From: JAHCHG01 sp041394845
Lineage (GTDB): Bacteria; Acidobacteriota; Blastocatellia; Pyrinomonadales; Pyrinomonadaceae
Reading direction: 5' to 3'
DNA: 64,000 nt
Assembly (NCBI GenBank): GCA_041394845.1
Contig: JAWKHL010000007.1
Location: 1 to 64,000 of the forward strand
Of the stretch, positions 1 to 7,402 are shown one piece after another. A program made the translations under genes and the position numbers. Below the pieces are notes generated by a model. It worked only from the letters and a program-made list of their open reading frames with translations, ran no database searches and was not told where the DNA came from. Within the stretch, counting starts at the first letter, position 1, and every line of letters begins with the position of its first letter.

Positions 1-20
1 CGAGGGCATTTAGATAGATT

Positions 21-58
21 TCGGCAAATCCGGTAAACACGGGATTTGCCGATTTTTA
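21..58 (+). terminator. Intrinsic terminator of a gene upstream of the window
   Basis: Perfect 11-bp arms (tcggcaaatcc at 21-31, ggatttgccga at 42-52) are followed by a T-rich tract on the plus strand. It probably ends a plus-strand gene whose last codons lie at or before position 13. Confidence 0.7.
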
Positions 59-120
59 TTTGACCTCATTGAATTAAATTTCGACAAACTTCGGAGAAGT
101 TTCGCTTTAGATCAATGCAA

Positions 121-160
121 AGAAGGCCCGCCGGAGTTACAGGACTTCGGCGGGCCTTCT
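121..160. terminator. GC-rich terminator-like hairpin
   Basis: Perfect 13-bp arms (agaaggcccgccg at 121-133, cggcgggccttct at 148-160). There is no clear T-run on either side, so it may be bidirectional or attenuator-like. The same arm core recurs at 407-446 and 44897-44928. Confidence 0.45.
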
Positions 161-406
161 CAAGATGAAGATGAAGTTAAAAAACTTCAAATGTTATCGG
201 TTGCTGAAGCCGAATTGCTTCGCGAATAAAATAATTCAGATTTCCGAAAAGCGCAAGGAATTGGGATAAACGTGCTTGGCTAAAAGCGGAATTCGGTTTT
301 TTAGGCGATCAACTCTGGAAGTTGAGGGCGATTGCCCGTTTTTATAAAACACGCAGGTGCCGGTAGGTTAGTTATCCGGCTTTCCGGCTCCGGCGTTTCC
401 GCACGA

Positions 407-446
407 AAAAGGCCCGCCGGACATTTATAGTTCTGACGGGCCTTTT
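407..446. terminator. GC-rich terminator-like hairpin
   Basis: Arms aaaaggcccg (407-416) and cgggcctttt (437-446) give an A-run and T-run at the stem base, the usual form of a bidirectional terminator. It could end the minus-strand DJ-1 gene (stop at 564). Confidence 0.5.
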
Positions 447-563
447 CCAAGATAAAACGGGACACAAATCTAACGGATGATACGGATCAACACGGATTAT
501 TTACCTTAAAAAAATCAGTAAAAATCCGTCCGAATCCGTGTCCTAAAAAAATAGTTCACTCTC

Positions 564-1139
564 TCAGATCTCGATCTTGGCTCCCGTCAGCTTTAAAAAT
601 TCCCGGATAAAACTCGGATGAGCCGGCCAGGCCGGTGAAGTGACCAGATTGCCGTCGACAAAAGCGCCGTCGACCGGAATTTCCATGTATTCTCCGCCGG
701 CCAGCGTTACTTCGGGGCCGACGGCCGGATAAGCGGTCAGTTTTCTTCCCCGGACGACATCGGCCGCCGTCAGGATTTGAATCCCGTGGCAGATGGCCGC
801 CACCGGTTTGTCCGTTTCAAAGAAATGCCTGACCATTTCGATCACCTTTTCGTTGAGGCGCAGATACTCCGGTGCTCTTCCTCCGGCGATCACCAACGCT
901 TCGTAGCCGTCGGCTTCGACCTCGTCAAAATCGTAGTTCAAGGCGAAATTATGCCCCGGTTTTTCGCTGTAGGTCTGATCGCCCTCGAAATCGTGAATGG
1001 CCGTTTTGACGGTGTCTCCCTTTTTTTTGCCGGGACAAACGGCGTGAACTTCGTACCCGACCATCAAGAGCATCTGAAATGGCACCATCGTTTCGTAATC
1101 CTCGGTAAAATCTCCGGTTAAAAACAGTATTTTTTTCAT
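564..1139 (-). CDS. DJ-1/PfpI-family glutamine amidotransferase-like protein
   Basis: 191 aa, the usual size for single-domain DJ-1/PfpI proteins. The nucleophile elbow AAICHG places the reactive cysteine at C117, and the supporting acidic residue is E13 in the N-terminal FTEDYE segment. Family members act as cysteine-dependent deglycases, proteases or chaperones in the cytoplasm; the reaction here cannot be told. The ATG at 1139 has an AAAGG-like ribosome site about 8 nt upstream. It lies downstream of, and is co-oriented with, the sugar-acid genes, but is separated from them by about 300 bp and may have its own promoter. The protein is strongly recognised; the substrate is unknown. Confidence 0.85.
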   Translation of the reverse strand: MKKILFLTGDFTEDYETMVPFQMLLMVGYEVHAVCPGKKKGDTVKTAIHDFEGDQTYSEKPGHNFALNYDFDEVEADGYEALVIAGGRAPEYLRLNEKVIEMVRHFFETDKPVAAICHGIQILTAADVVRGRKLTAYPAVGPEVTLAGGEYMEIPVDGAFVDGNLVTSPAWPAHPSFIREFLKLTGAKIEI

Positions 1140-1437
1140 AACTTGAAACCTTTACAAAAAAGATTATGCTTTCTGCCGCTGATGTGCAAACGGGGATCCG
1201 GAACGAGGCCCGATCCCGGAGACAATCAAAGCGGGGTTTATCCCAAACCAACCATTCTTTCCCAAAACCGGGCGATTTCTGTAAGGAAGTCGGTCGCTTT
1301 TCTGATCAATACAAAAAAGCGTCGATCCCACTCTGGTCAAAGGCGTTGCGGCACTTCAGATTTTCGGCGATCTCGGTGTTGACGTTTTCGACCGCCCGGT
1401 AAACGCTCAGGCCGTCGATCGGAATTTTCGGGGAAAA
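1140..1437. other. Intergenic region upstream of the DJ-1 gene
   Basis: About 300 bp with no supported gene; the short ORFs here lack ribosome sites and family signals. On the minus strand a CATAAT at 1163-1168 could be a -10 box for the DJ-1 gene, but its -35 is poor. Confidence 0.35.
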
Positions 1438-2199
1438 CTACTTGCCGACGGCGAAACCGCCGTCGATCTCAAACGCCGTTCCGGTGACGAAGGCCGCTTC
1501 GTCGCTGGCCAGGTAAAGCGCGGCCGCCGCGATCTCTTCGGGGGTCGCCATTCGTCCGACGGCCTGCGTGGCGGCCATCTCGGCGTAGGCTTTTTGCGGG
1601 TCCGGGTATTCGGCGATCCGCTGTTTGACGAAAGGCGTTTCGACCCTTCCGGGGCAGATGGCGTTGGCGCGGATGCCCTGCCGGGCGTGATCGAGCGCGA
1701 TGCATTTGGTCATCCCGACGACGGCGAACTTGGTCGTCGTGTAGGCCAGACGGTCTTTGATGGCGACCACGCCGCCGATCGAGGCGAGATTGATTATGAC
1801 GCCGTATTGGCGTTCGATCATCGAAGGCAAAAATGCCTTGGTCAGCGAAAAAACTCCGCGGACATTGACGGCCACCAGCCTTTCCAGATCGTCTTCGGTC
1901 GTCTCCAGCATCGTCCCGACGTGCCCGATCCCGGCGTTATTGACCAGAATATCGAGCCGCCCGCCCGCGTTTAAAACCGCTTCAGCCGCCCGCTCGCATT
2001 CCTCTTTTGCGGTCACATTGAGATCGATGAATTCCGCTTTTTCCCGCCCGATCTGCCCGGCCACCCGTTTTCCGTTGACCTGATCCAGATCTGCCACATA
2101 AACGAACGCCCCGGCGTCGGCCAGAGTTTTGGCGATCGCCTCGCCGATGCCGGACGCCGCCCCCGTCACGAGGGCGATTTTTTGTGTTAAGTCGAACAT
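1438..2199 (-). CDS. SDR-family NAD-dependent sugar/sugar-acid dehydrogenase
   Basis: 253 aa classical short-chain dehydrogenase. The nucleotide motif TGAASGIG is at 12-19, D37 after the second strand favours NAD, NNAG is at 87-90, and the catalytic set is S140, Y153, K157. The C-terminal half has the usual PG motif and VTGTAFEIDGG ending. It is one of two SDRs in the island. Its neighbours are an FAH-family hydrolase and an enolase-superfamily dehydratase, and this trio matches the non-phosphorylating L-fuconate/L-rhamnonate routes, in which an SDR oxidises C4 of the 2-keto-3-deoxy acid before the FAH enzyme cleaves it. That role is an inference from context; the fold and cofactor class are clear. 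Confidence 0.85.
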   Translation of the reverse strand: MFDLTQKIALVTGAASGIGEAIAKTLADAGAFVYVADLDQVNGKRVAGQIGREKAEFIDLNVTAKEECERAAEAVLNAGGRLDILVNNAGIGHVGTMLETTEDDLERLVAVNVRGVFSLTKAFLPSMIERQYGVIINLASIGGVVAIKDRLAYTTTKFAVVGMTKCIALDHARQGIRANAICPGRVETPFVKQRIAEYPDPQKAYAEMAATQAVGRMATPEEIAAAALYLASDEAAFVTGTAFEIDGGFAVGK

Positions 2200-2238
2200 A
2201 GTTTTGTTTTTTTTTGTGATAAGTGATTATTTTTTTTT

Positions 2239-2348
2239 GTGATGAGTGATGGGTGATGGGTGATGGGATCTTTATTTTTCTTTCACCGTTTTCCCATCAC
2301 CCATCACCCATCACCCATCACAGTTTTTTAGCACTCATCACCCATCAC
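2239..2348. repeat. Palindromic block of gtgatgg heptamers
   Basis: Tandem gtgatgg-type units (2239-2268) face an inverted set of ccatcac units (2292-2321), with a further partial set at 2332-2348. The last set contains the TGA stop of the FAH gene. Related blocks occur at 20891-20920 and 60351-60416. Confidence 0.85.
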
Positions 2349-3223
2349 GGTTTTCCCACCGGATTCGACAAAATTCCCAATCCTTCGATCTCGACTTCGG
2401 CCACGTCGCCTTCGGTCATGAAGACCGGCGGTTTTCGGGCGAAACCGACGCCGGGGGGCGTTCCGGTGGCTATCACGTCGCCCGGTTCGAGCGTGATCGA
2501 ACGGGAAAGGAATTCGACCAGTTCGGGCGTTTTGAAGATCAGTTGATCGGTGTTCGAATCCTGCAGGGTCTGGCCGTTCAGCCGGAATCGGATCCTCAGA
2601 TTGTGCGGATCTTCGATCTCTTCGGTGGTGGCGATGAACGGGCCCATCGGGGCGAAGGTGTCGCAGGATTTCCCGCGCTGCCATTGTCCGTCGGCGAATT
2701 GAAAATCGCGGGCCGAAACGTCATTGAAATTCATATAGCCGAAAACGCAGTCCATCGCGTTTTCCCGTCTTACGTTTTTGGCCCGGCGTCCGATGATGAA
2801 TGCCAGTTCGGCTTCGTAATCGACCTGTCGGCTGCCGGTCGGCAGGATGATCGGTTCCTCCGCACCGATGACGCAGGTGGCGAATTTCGAAAAGATGATC
2901 GGTGATGTCGGGATCGCCATGCCGCTTTCCTCGGCATGATCGCGGTAATTGAGACCGATGCAGATGATCTTTTCGGGAGCGGGAACGGGCGGACAAATTT
3001 TTATGTCTTGACGTTTCAGCTTCGGCAAAACGTCATTTTTGATCGCCGTTCCGGCCTTGTCCAAAAAATCATTTTCGAGATCGAAACAATCATTCAGATC
3101 GCGCGCCGTTAAATTTTCTTTCGCTGTGATCGAAGTCAGATCGGCAATTTCGTCATCGGAAACCATCGCGCCGATGCGATAACCATCCGGCTCATTTTTA
3201 TTTTGAAATGTGACAATTTTCAT
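2345..3223 (-). CDS. Fumarylacetoacetate hydrolase (FAH) family protein
   Basis: 292 aa from the ATG at 3223; a TTG 21 bp further upstream is open but adds only an unconserved tail. FAH-superfamily metal site: E137 and E139 (VDYEAEL) and D168 (NDVSARD), with catalytic H96 in the GLNYRDHA segment. C-terminal GDVIATGTPPGVG is the family signature. Family members hydrolyse C-C bonds of 2,4-diketo acids or act as hydratases and decarboxylases. Next to an SDR and a sugar-acid dehydratase it most likely cleaves a 2,4-diketo-3-deoxy sugar acid to pyruvate plus a hydroxy acid, as LRA6 and fuconate-pathway hydrolases do (inference). Its stop codon lies inside a gtgatgg repeat block. Confidence 0.85.
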   Translation of the reverse strand: MKIVTFQNKNEPDGYRIGAMVSDDEIADLTSITAKENLTARDLNDCFDLENDFLDKAGTAIKNDVLPKLKRQDIKICPPVPAPEKIICIGLNYRDHAEESGMAIPTSPIIFSKFATCVIGAEEPIILPTGSRQVDYEAELAFIIGRRAKNVRRENAMDCVFGYMNFNDVSARDFQFADGQWQRGKSCDTFAPMGPFIATTEEIEDPHNLRIRFRLNGQTLQDSNTDQLIFKTPELVEFLSRSITLEPGDVIATGTPPGVGFARKPPVFMTEGDVAEVEIEGLGILSNPVGKP

Positions 3224-3260
3224 AGATTGATTTTTCGGGATCAATGATCCGGAAAATAAG

Positions 3261-3348
3261 TTTAGCTACAGAGAGCCCAGAGAAAAGGAGAAAAAACGGT
3301 TTTTCGCCCGAAAACCCTTCGGTGAACTCCGTGTTCTCTGTGGCTAAA
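3261..3348. repeat. Inverted 'cacagag' type repeat block
   Basis: tttagctacagaga at 3261-3274 faces tctctgtggctaaa at 3335-3348 around a gagaaaagg core. This is the same flavour as the block at 32212-32287. Confidence 0.7.
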
Positions 3349-3376
3349 AAAAACTTAAAGTTTCAATCTCCACAAT

Positions 3377-4735
3377 TCATTCCAATCCCTCGATCGGAAC
3401 CCAAACAAAACGCGGTTTGTAAAAATCCGCGTAGATCGAATCGCCCGGTTTGGCGCCGAACGGCAGATTGCTGTTGTAGGAGACGAGCAGTTTTCCGTCC
3501 TCGGTAAACTGCGGATGGAGATGCGGATTGTAAACGCTCAGACCGCTCTGCAAACTCTCTGACGGGAGCATTCCGGGCAGTTTCGTCTGTCCGGCCGTCG
3601 GGGTTCGATAAAAGAAGTATTTATTGACGAAAGGCCCCTCCGGACGGCAGGCGGAATACAGGTAGAGGTCTTTCCAATCGAAATAACCGACCGAAGTGTC
3701 AAATGTCGCCATCACGAAAACCGGTTTGCCGCCGATGTTCAAACGCTTGATGGTCAGTTCGTCGCTGATCGAATCTTTTTCGGGAATGATGGAAACGCGC
3801 TTTTTTAAACCCTTCACCCATTTTTTGCCGTTCCAGACCCGCCAGTTCTTCTGATCGGCGACGGCTTCGATTCCTTTTGAAGCGTCGGTTTTGGCGATGT
3901 AGAGCTTTTTGTATTTGTTGGCCAGTTCAATATCGGACTTTCTCGCCTCCTTTATTTCGTCGGTATTTTTCATACCGTAGATGTAGAGAGTTTTCCCGTC
4001 CCCTTCGTCGAGCCAGACGGAGATTCCCCAAACTCCTTCATCGACGAGATTTTTGAGCGGATTGATGCTTTCGATCTCAAGCGTTTCGGCATCGAGCTGG
4101 GCGATCGCCTGACCGCGAAAGTCCAAAAAGAAACTTTTGTCAAAAGGTCGGGCGACACGCCATTCGTTCAGAAAGATCCAGATTTTTTTTCCGCCTTTGA
4201 CATCGATCAAAAAAGGATCGCCCAACCAATACATGACGTTCGGATCGTTGCTGTTCGGCGGCTTAAAATAGGCGGTCGAATAGCCGTTCTTGTCCTTTTC
4301 GCCGACCAGCGTTTTCAGGGTTTTGCCGTCCTTTGAGCGGACGACGATGCTGTTATAGACGTAATGGATATGTTCGGGTTTCGGCCCGCAGATCGGCGGC
4401 AGGCAATTCGGCTCCCGCAGACGGAGACCGTTCTCGTTGGTATAAACCCGGCCGTCGCCCGGTTTGGCCGGAGATTCGGCGATGAACGAATCGGAAAAGA
4501 AAAACGCCGAATCGCCGTTCGGAAGTTCGATCGAAATGGTGCTGTCGGCTCCCGTCCAGCCGGGCATTCCCGCCGGTTCAAGCCCCTTGCCGGGACCGTT
4601 TTGCGTAAATGTCTGGTCCCAGTCGGCCGCCCTTTCGCCCTTGCCGACCGAGATCTCGCATTGCGGAAAAACCGCCTGCGCCGACAACGCCAGAAGGGAC
4701 AAAATACAGAAGATTTTAAGGCATAAATGCTTCAT
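3377..4735 (-). CDS. Secreted protein, DUF4185-like beta-propeller (probable)
   Basis: 452 aa with a Sec signal peptide (residues 1 to about 24, ending near AVFPQC). The rest is rich in short beta-strand and aromatic segments with repeated GD, SF and NS turns. An early SDSFIAE stretch, a YNSIVVRSKDG stretch and a C-terminal NPHLHPQFTEDGKLLVSYNSN segment resemble DUF4185/GH43-like five-bladed propellers. Such proteins are often found in polysaccharide loci, but no catalytic triad can be assigned. It lies between the FAH gene and the dehydratase gene on the same strand and is probably periplasmic. The propeller assignment is by eye and should be treated as tentative. Confidence 0.55.
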   Translation of the reverse strand: MKHLCLKIFCILSLLALSAQAVFPQCEISVGKGERAADWDQTFTQNGPGKGLEPAGMPGWTGADSTISIELPNGDSAFFFSDSFIAESPAKPGDGRVYTNENGLRLREPNCLPPICGPKPEHIHYVYNSIVVRSKDGKTLKTLVGEKDKNGYSTAYFKPPNSNDPNVMYWLGDPFLIDVKGGKKIWIFLNEWRVARPFDKSFFLDFRGQAIAQLDAETLEIESINPLKNLVDEGVWGISVWLDEGDGKTLYIYGMKNTDEIKEARKSDIELANKYKKLYIAKTDASKGIEAVADQKNWRVWNGKKWVKGLKKRVSIIPEKDSISDELTIKRLNIGGKPVFVMATFDTSVGYFDWKDLYLYSACRPEGPFVNKYFFYRTPTAGQTKLPGMLPSESLQSGLSVYNPHLHPQFTEDGKLLVSYNSNLPFGAKPGDSIYADFYKPRFVWVPIEGLE

Positions 4736-4799
4736 AAAAATGGTTAATGGTTATTTGTTAATCGTTAATTGTAAGAACAGGGTCTCTGCTCACTGCCCG

Positions 4800-6056
4800 C
4801 TACTCCATCTCCGGCGTCCTCGCATCCAGCGGGTCGGCCCAGCGGTTGTTCGGGACGATCGGCGACCAGTCGGGACGGAGCGGGTCTTTGTCATAGGGAT
4901 AGCCGCCCAGCCGTTTGTAAAGTTCGGCGTATTCGCCCAGTTTGTCGCGGTCGAGCCGGATGCCGAGCCCCGGCCCTTCCGGCACTTTGATCTTTCCGCC
5001 CCGATATTCGAATTTGCCGCCTTCGATGATGTCGTCCGTCAGATGATGATAATGAGCGTCGGCCGCGAACGAGAGATTGGGAATGACCGCGCCGAGATGG
5101 AGCATGGTCGCCAGTTGAATGCCCAGTTCGCCCGACGAATGAACGGCCACGCCGAGTTGAAAGGTTTCGCAGACACCGGCCGCCTTGACGCAGGGACGAA
5201 TCCCGCCCCAAAAGGTCGTGTCGAGCAGGATGACATCGACGGCCGTATCGAGGATGTTGGCCGCCAGTTGTTCGAAATTGACCACCACCGTATTGGTCGC
5301 CAGCGGCATTCGCACCTTTTCGCGCGTCCGGCGCATTCCGTGGAGGCCGAAGACCGGGTCTTCCAGATAATCGTTGCGCAGGTCTTCGATCTGCTGGCCG
5401 AACCAGATGGCCTGTTCGGTCGACCAGGCGGCGTTCGGGTCGAAGCGGAACGAATCGCCGCTTTTCGGATCGGTCCCGATCTCGTCGGCCAGCGCCCGGT
5501 AGCATTCCAGCTCGTATTCCGGGCTAAAAACTCCGCCCTTCAATTTGTGCGAAGCAAAGCCGTGTTTTTCTTTTAACTCTTTGGCGTGCGCGACCAGCTG
5601 TTCCGGCGTTCGGATCTCGCCCCGGCCGGTTTTCGAATCGGCGTAGCGGAAAAAGAGATAGGAGGCGAAGGGGACTTCCCGTTGCAGTTTTCCGCCCAGA
5701 ATGTCATACACGGGAACGTTCCATTTCTGACCGATGATGTCGAGACAAGCGAACTCCAGTGCGGCCAGGATCTGCGTCCGGTTGTTGTAGAGCGAGGCCG
5801 TCGGATTGGCGATCTTAAAGCGCATCTCTTCAAGCCGGGCCGGATCGTGGCCGAGGAGATAAGATCTCATCGACCGAAACGTCCCTTCGGCCGATTCGCC
5901 GCCGCCGCCCATCTCTCCCAGACCGGTGATGCCCTCGTCGGTTTCGATCTCGACGATCGTTCGGACAAAACGCCCCCAATGCGCCCCGGCCGCGTGTCTC
6001 AGCGGCGCTTCGAGCGGAACCGTCACGGTCGTCGCTTTGATGTCGGTGATTTTCAT
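4800..6056 (-). CDS. Enolase-superfamily sugar-acid dehydratase, glucarate dehydratase-like
   Basis: 418 aa, cytoplasmic. The N-terminal capping domain is followed by the TIM barrel with the KxK motif at K171/K173, metal ligands D206 (FDPN), E232 (LEDP) and N255 (ATNT), and the general acid-base pair D279 (LLDTTFW) and H306 (VAVHSS). The spacing and the DPN, ATN and HS motifs match the glucarate dehydratase subgroup more closely than mandelate racemases. The predicted reaction is beta-elimination of water from an aldonate or aldarate to a 2-keto-3-deoxy acid. The SDR and FAH genes downstream would then oxidise and cleave that product. The substrate (glucarate or another acid) is unknown. The stop codon is only a few bases from a gctcactg-type repeat. 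Confidence 0.85.
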   Translation of the reverse strand: MKITDIKATTVTVPLEAPLRHAAGAHWGRFVRTIVEIETDEGITGLGEMGGGGESAEGTFRSMRSYLLGHDPARLEEMRFKIANPTASLYNNRTQILAALEFACLDIIGQKWNVPVYDILGGKLQREVPFASYLFFRYADSKTGRGEIRTPEQLVAHAKELKEKHGFASHKLKGGVFSPEYELECYRALADEIGTDPKSGDSFRFDPNAAWSTEQAIWFGQQIEDLRNDYLEDPVFGLHGMRRTREKVRMPLATNTVVVNFEQLAANILDTAVDVILLDTTFWGGIRPCVKAAGVCETFQLGVAVHSSGELGIQLATMLHLGAVIPNLSFAADAHYHHLTDDIIEGGKFEYRGGKIKVPEGPGLGIRLDRDKLGEYAELYKRLGGYPYDKDPLRPDWSPIVPNNRWADPLDARTPEME

Positions 6057-6096
6057 AAAAACCCTTTGTTAGTTATTGCTTTCGATAAATATGTTG

Positions 6097-6253
6097 ATGA
6101 ATTGCCTCCGGCTTTAGCTGGAGGAAAAAAGAAATTCTTCCATCAATCGGCTTTAACCCAATAAAAAATAACACATGAACCGACCATCTTCGGCTAAAGC
6201 CTTGAGAGTCTGGCGATTAACTGAACCTCCAGCTAAAGCCGGAGGCAATTCAT
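6097..6253. mobile_element. Non-autonomous palindrome-ended element (RAYT-type MITE)
   Basis: 157 bp bounded by perfect 28-bp terminal inverted repeats (6097-6124 and 6226-6253). Each end reads atgaattgcctcc, then the variable stem ggctttagct, then ggagg. The outer 13 bases and the ggagg are identical to the ends of the transposase element at 28536-29209; only the stem tip differs. Internally there are further ggctttaac and ggctaaagcc pieces but no gene. It is probably mobilised in trans by a tyrosine transposase of that type. Confidence 0.8.
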
Positions 6254-6309
6254 CGATCTTTATTGAAAACATTAATCAGCAATCAACAACTCCGCAGATA
6301 AAGGCGGAG

Positions 6310-6480
6310 GGGCACAGATGAACGAAGGATTTTCTATGAACATTTTCGGCCGAAGGCGTATGGAAGATGATGTGAATTCTCGGGTCAAAAAAATCCCATT
6401 TCTCTCCCGTTCGCCTCCGGTTGATTCATCTGTGCCCGTCGGCCCTCATCTGCTTACTGCTCACCGCTCACTGCTCACTG
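6310..6480. repeat. Inverted 'gggcacagatgaa' repeat plus tandem gctcactg units
   Basis: gggcacagatgaa (6310-6322) faces ttcatctgtgccc (6425-6437), a perfect 13-bp inverted pair. Tandem ctgctcactg units follow at 6451-6480 and contain the stop codon and last three sense codons (S-E-Q) of the adjacent esterase gene. Confidence 0.75.
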
Positions 6481-7376
6481 AATATCTTGTTCTCCCGCAA
6501 AAACTTCCAGATCTCTTCATAGGCGCTCATAAATTGGTCTCGCGTGAAACCGCCGTGGCCGCCGCCCTTGATCGTAAAAAGTTCGTTCTTGACGTTCGCT
6601 TTGTCGAGCGCTTCGTGAAGCCGCGTCGCCTGCGAATAGGGAACGACGTCGTCCTTGTCGCCGTGGATCGTCAGGATCGGCGGCAGACCCGCTCGGACGT
6701 AGGTGAGGGGCGAAACCCGTTTGGCGATCTCGGGGGCGTTCGTTTGCGAACCCATCCACATGACGGCGTAATTTTTCAAATTCGGCCCGGCGATCAGATC
6801 GTTGACGTCCGAGATCCCGAACCAGTTGATGATCCCGGCGACCTCCAGTTTTTCCTCGCCGTAGCAGTTGTTGTCGAGTCCGGTTTTGTCGGGCAGCATT
6901 CCGGTGATCAAAGACAGATGCCCGCCGGCGGAATGCCCGGTCAGGACGATCTTCGAAGTGTCGAAATTCCACTGTTTGGCGTTGCGGAAAACCCAGCGCA
7001 ATGCACAGCGCGTGTCTTCGACGGCGGCCGGGGCGAGCGAATTGCTGGCCATCCGGTATTCGACGTTGACCACCCGCCAGCCTTTTTCCATAAAGGGCAA
7101 AAATTGCAGAACGCTCGATTCCTTGGTGCCGAAGATCCACCCGCCGCCGTGGATGTAAACCAGCGTCGGCGTCGGGGTTTTCGAAGCGTTCGGGTACCAG
7201 ACGTCGAGTTTCAGCTGCGTGTTATTGGCCACCCCGTAAACGATGTCGGGCTGAACCCAGTACCGCGCCCCGCCTTCGGCCGCAAAAACGGTGGTCGGCT
7301 GTTGCGCTCGGGCGAAGCCGGCCAAAATTCCTGCCGCCAGCGAAATTTTTATCAATAAACCGAAAAATCTTTTCAT
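6468..7376 (-). CDS. Secreted alpha/beta-hydrolase (acetylesterase-like)
   Basis: 302 aa. The ATG at 7376 has GAGGG 7 nt upstream. Signal peptide 1 to about 24 (GFARA|QQ). Oxyanion motif HGGG at 76-79, nucleophile elbow GHSAG with S149, acid near D242/D243 in the GDKDDVVP segment, and H274. This pattern is that of alpha/beta-hydrolase fold-3 and BD-FAE-type esterases, which remove acetyl or feruloyl groups from polysaccharides. Its place between the dehydratase and a glycosidase-like gene supports a role in periplasmic de-esterification of the substrate glycan (inference). The last three residues are encoded by a repeat block, so the C-terminus may have been altered by repeat insertion. Confidence 0.8.
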   Translation of the reverse strand: MKRFFGLLIKISLAAGILAGFARAQQPTTVFAAEGGARYWVQPDIVYGVANNTQLKLDVWYPNASKTPTPTLVYIHGGGWIFGTKESSVLQFLPFMEKGWRVVNVEYRMASNSLAPAAVEDTRCALRWVFRNAKQWNFDTSKIVLTGHSAGGHLSLITGMLPDKTGLDNNCYGEEKLEVAGIINWFGISDVNDLIAGPNLKNYAVMWMGSQTNAPEIAKRVSPLTYVRAGLPPILTIHGDKDDVVPYSQATRLHEALDKANVKNELFTIKGGGHGGFTRDQFMSAYEEIWKFLRENKIFSEQ

Positions 7377-7402
7377 AACGAACCCTCTTTTTTCCAATCC
7401 TC

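Larger units (their letters stand above)
1..563. other. Gene-free leader region with stacked hairpins
   Basis: No convincing gene is visible. The first bases could be the last codons of a gene entering from the left (a TAG at 11-13), followed at once by an intrinsic terminator. Two further GC-rich hairpins (121-160 and 407-446) share the arm core aaggcccg/cgggcctt. An imperfect inverted repeat built from cacggat/atccgtg units covers 460-543, just before the stop codon of the DJ-1 gene. No ORF with a ribosome-binding site fits between the hairpins. Confidence 0.5.

Noticed and set aside
2239..2348. Tandem heptamers considered as a CRISPR array
   Set aside because: Units are 7 nt with no spacers, arranged as mirrored halves; no cas genes are present.
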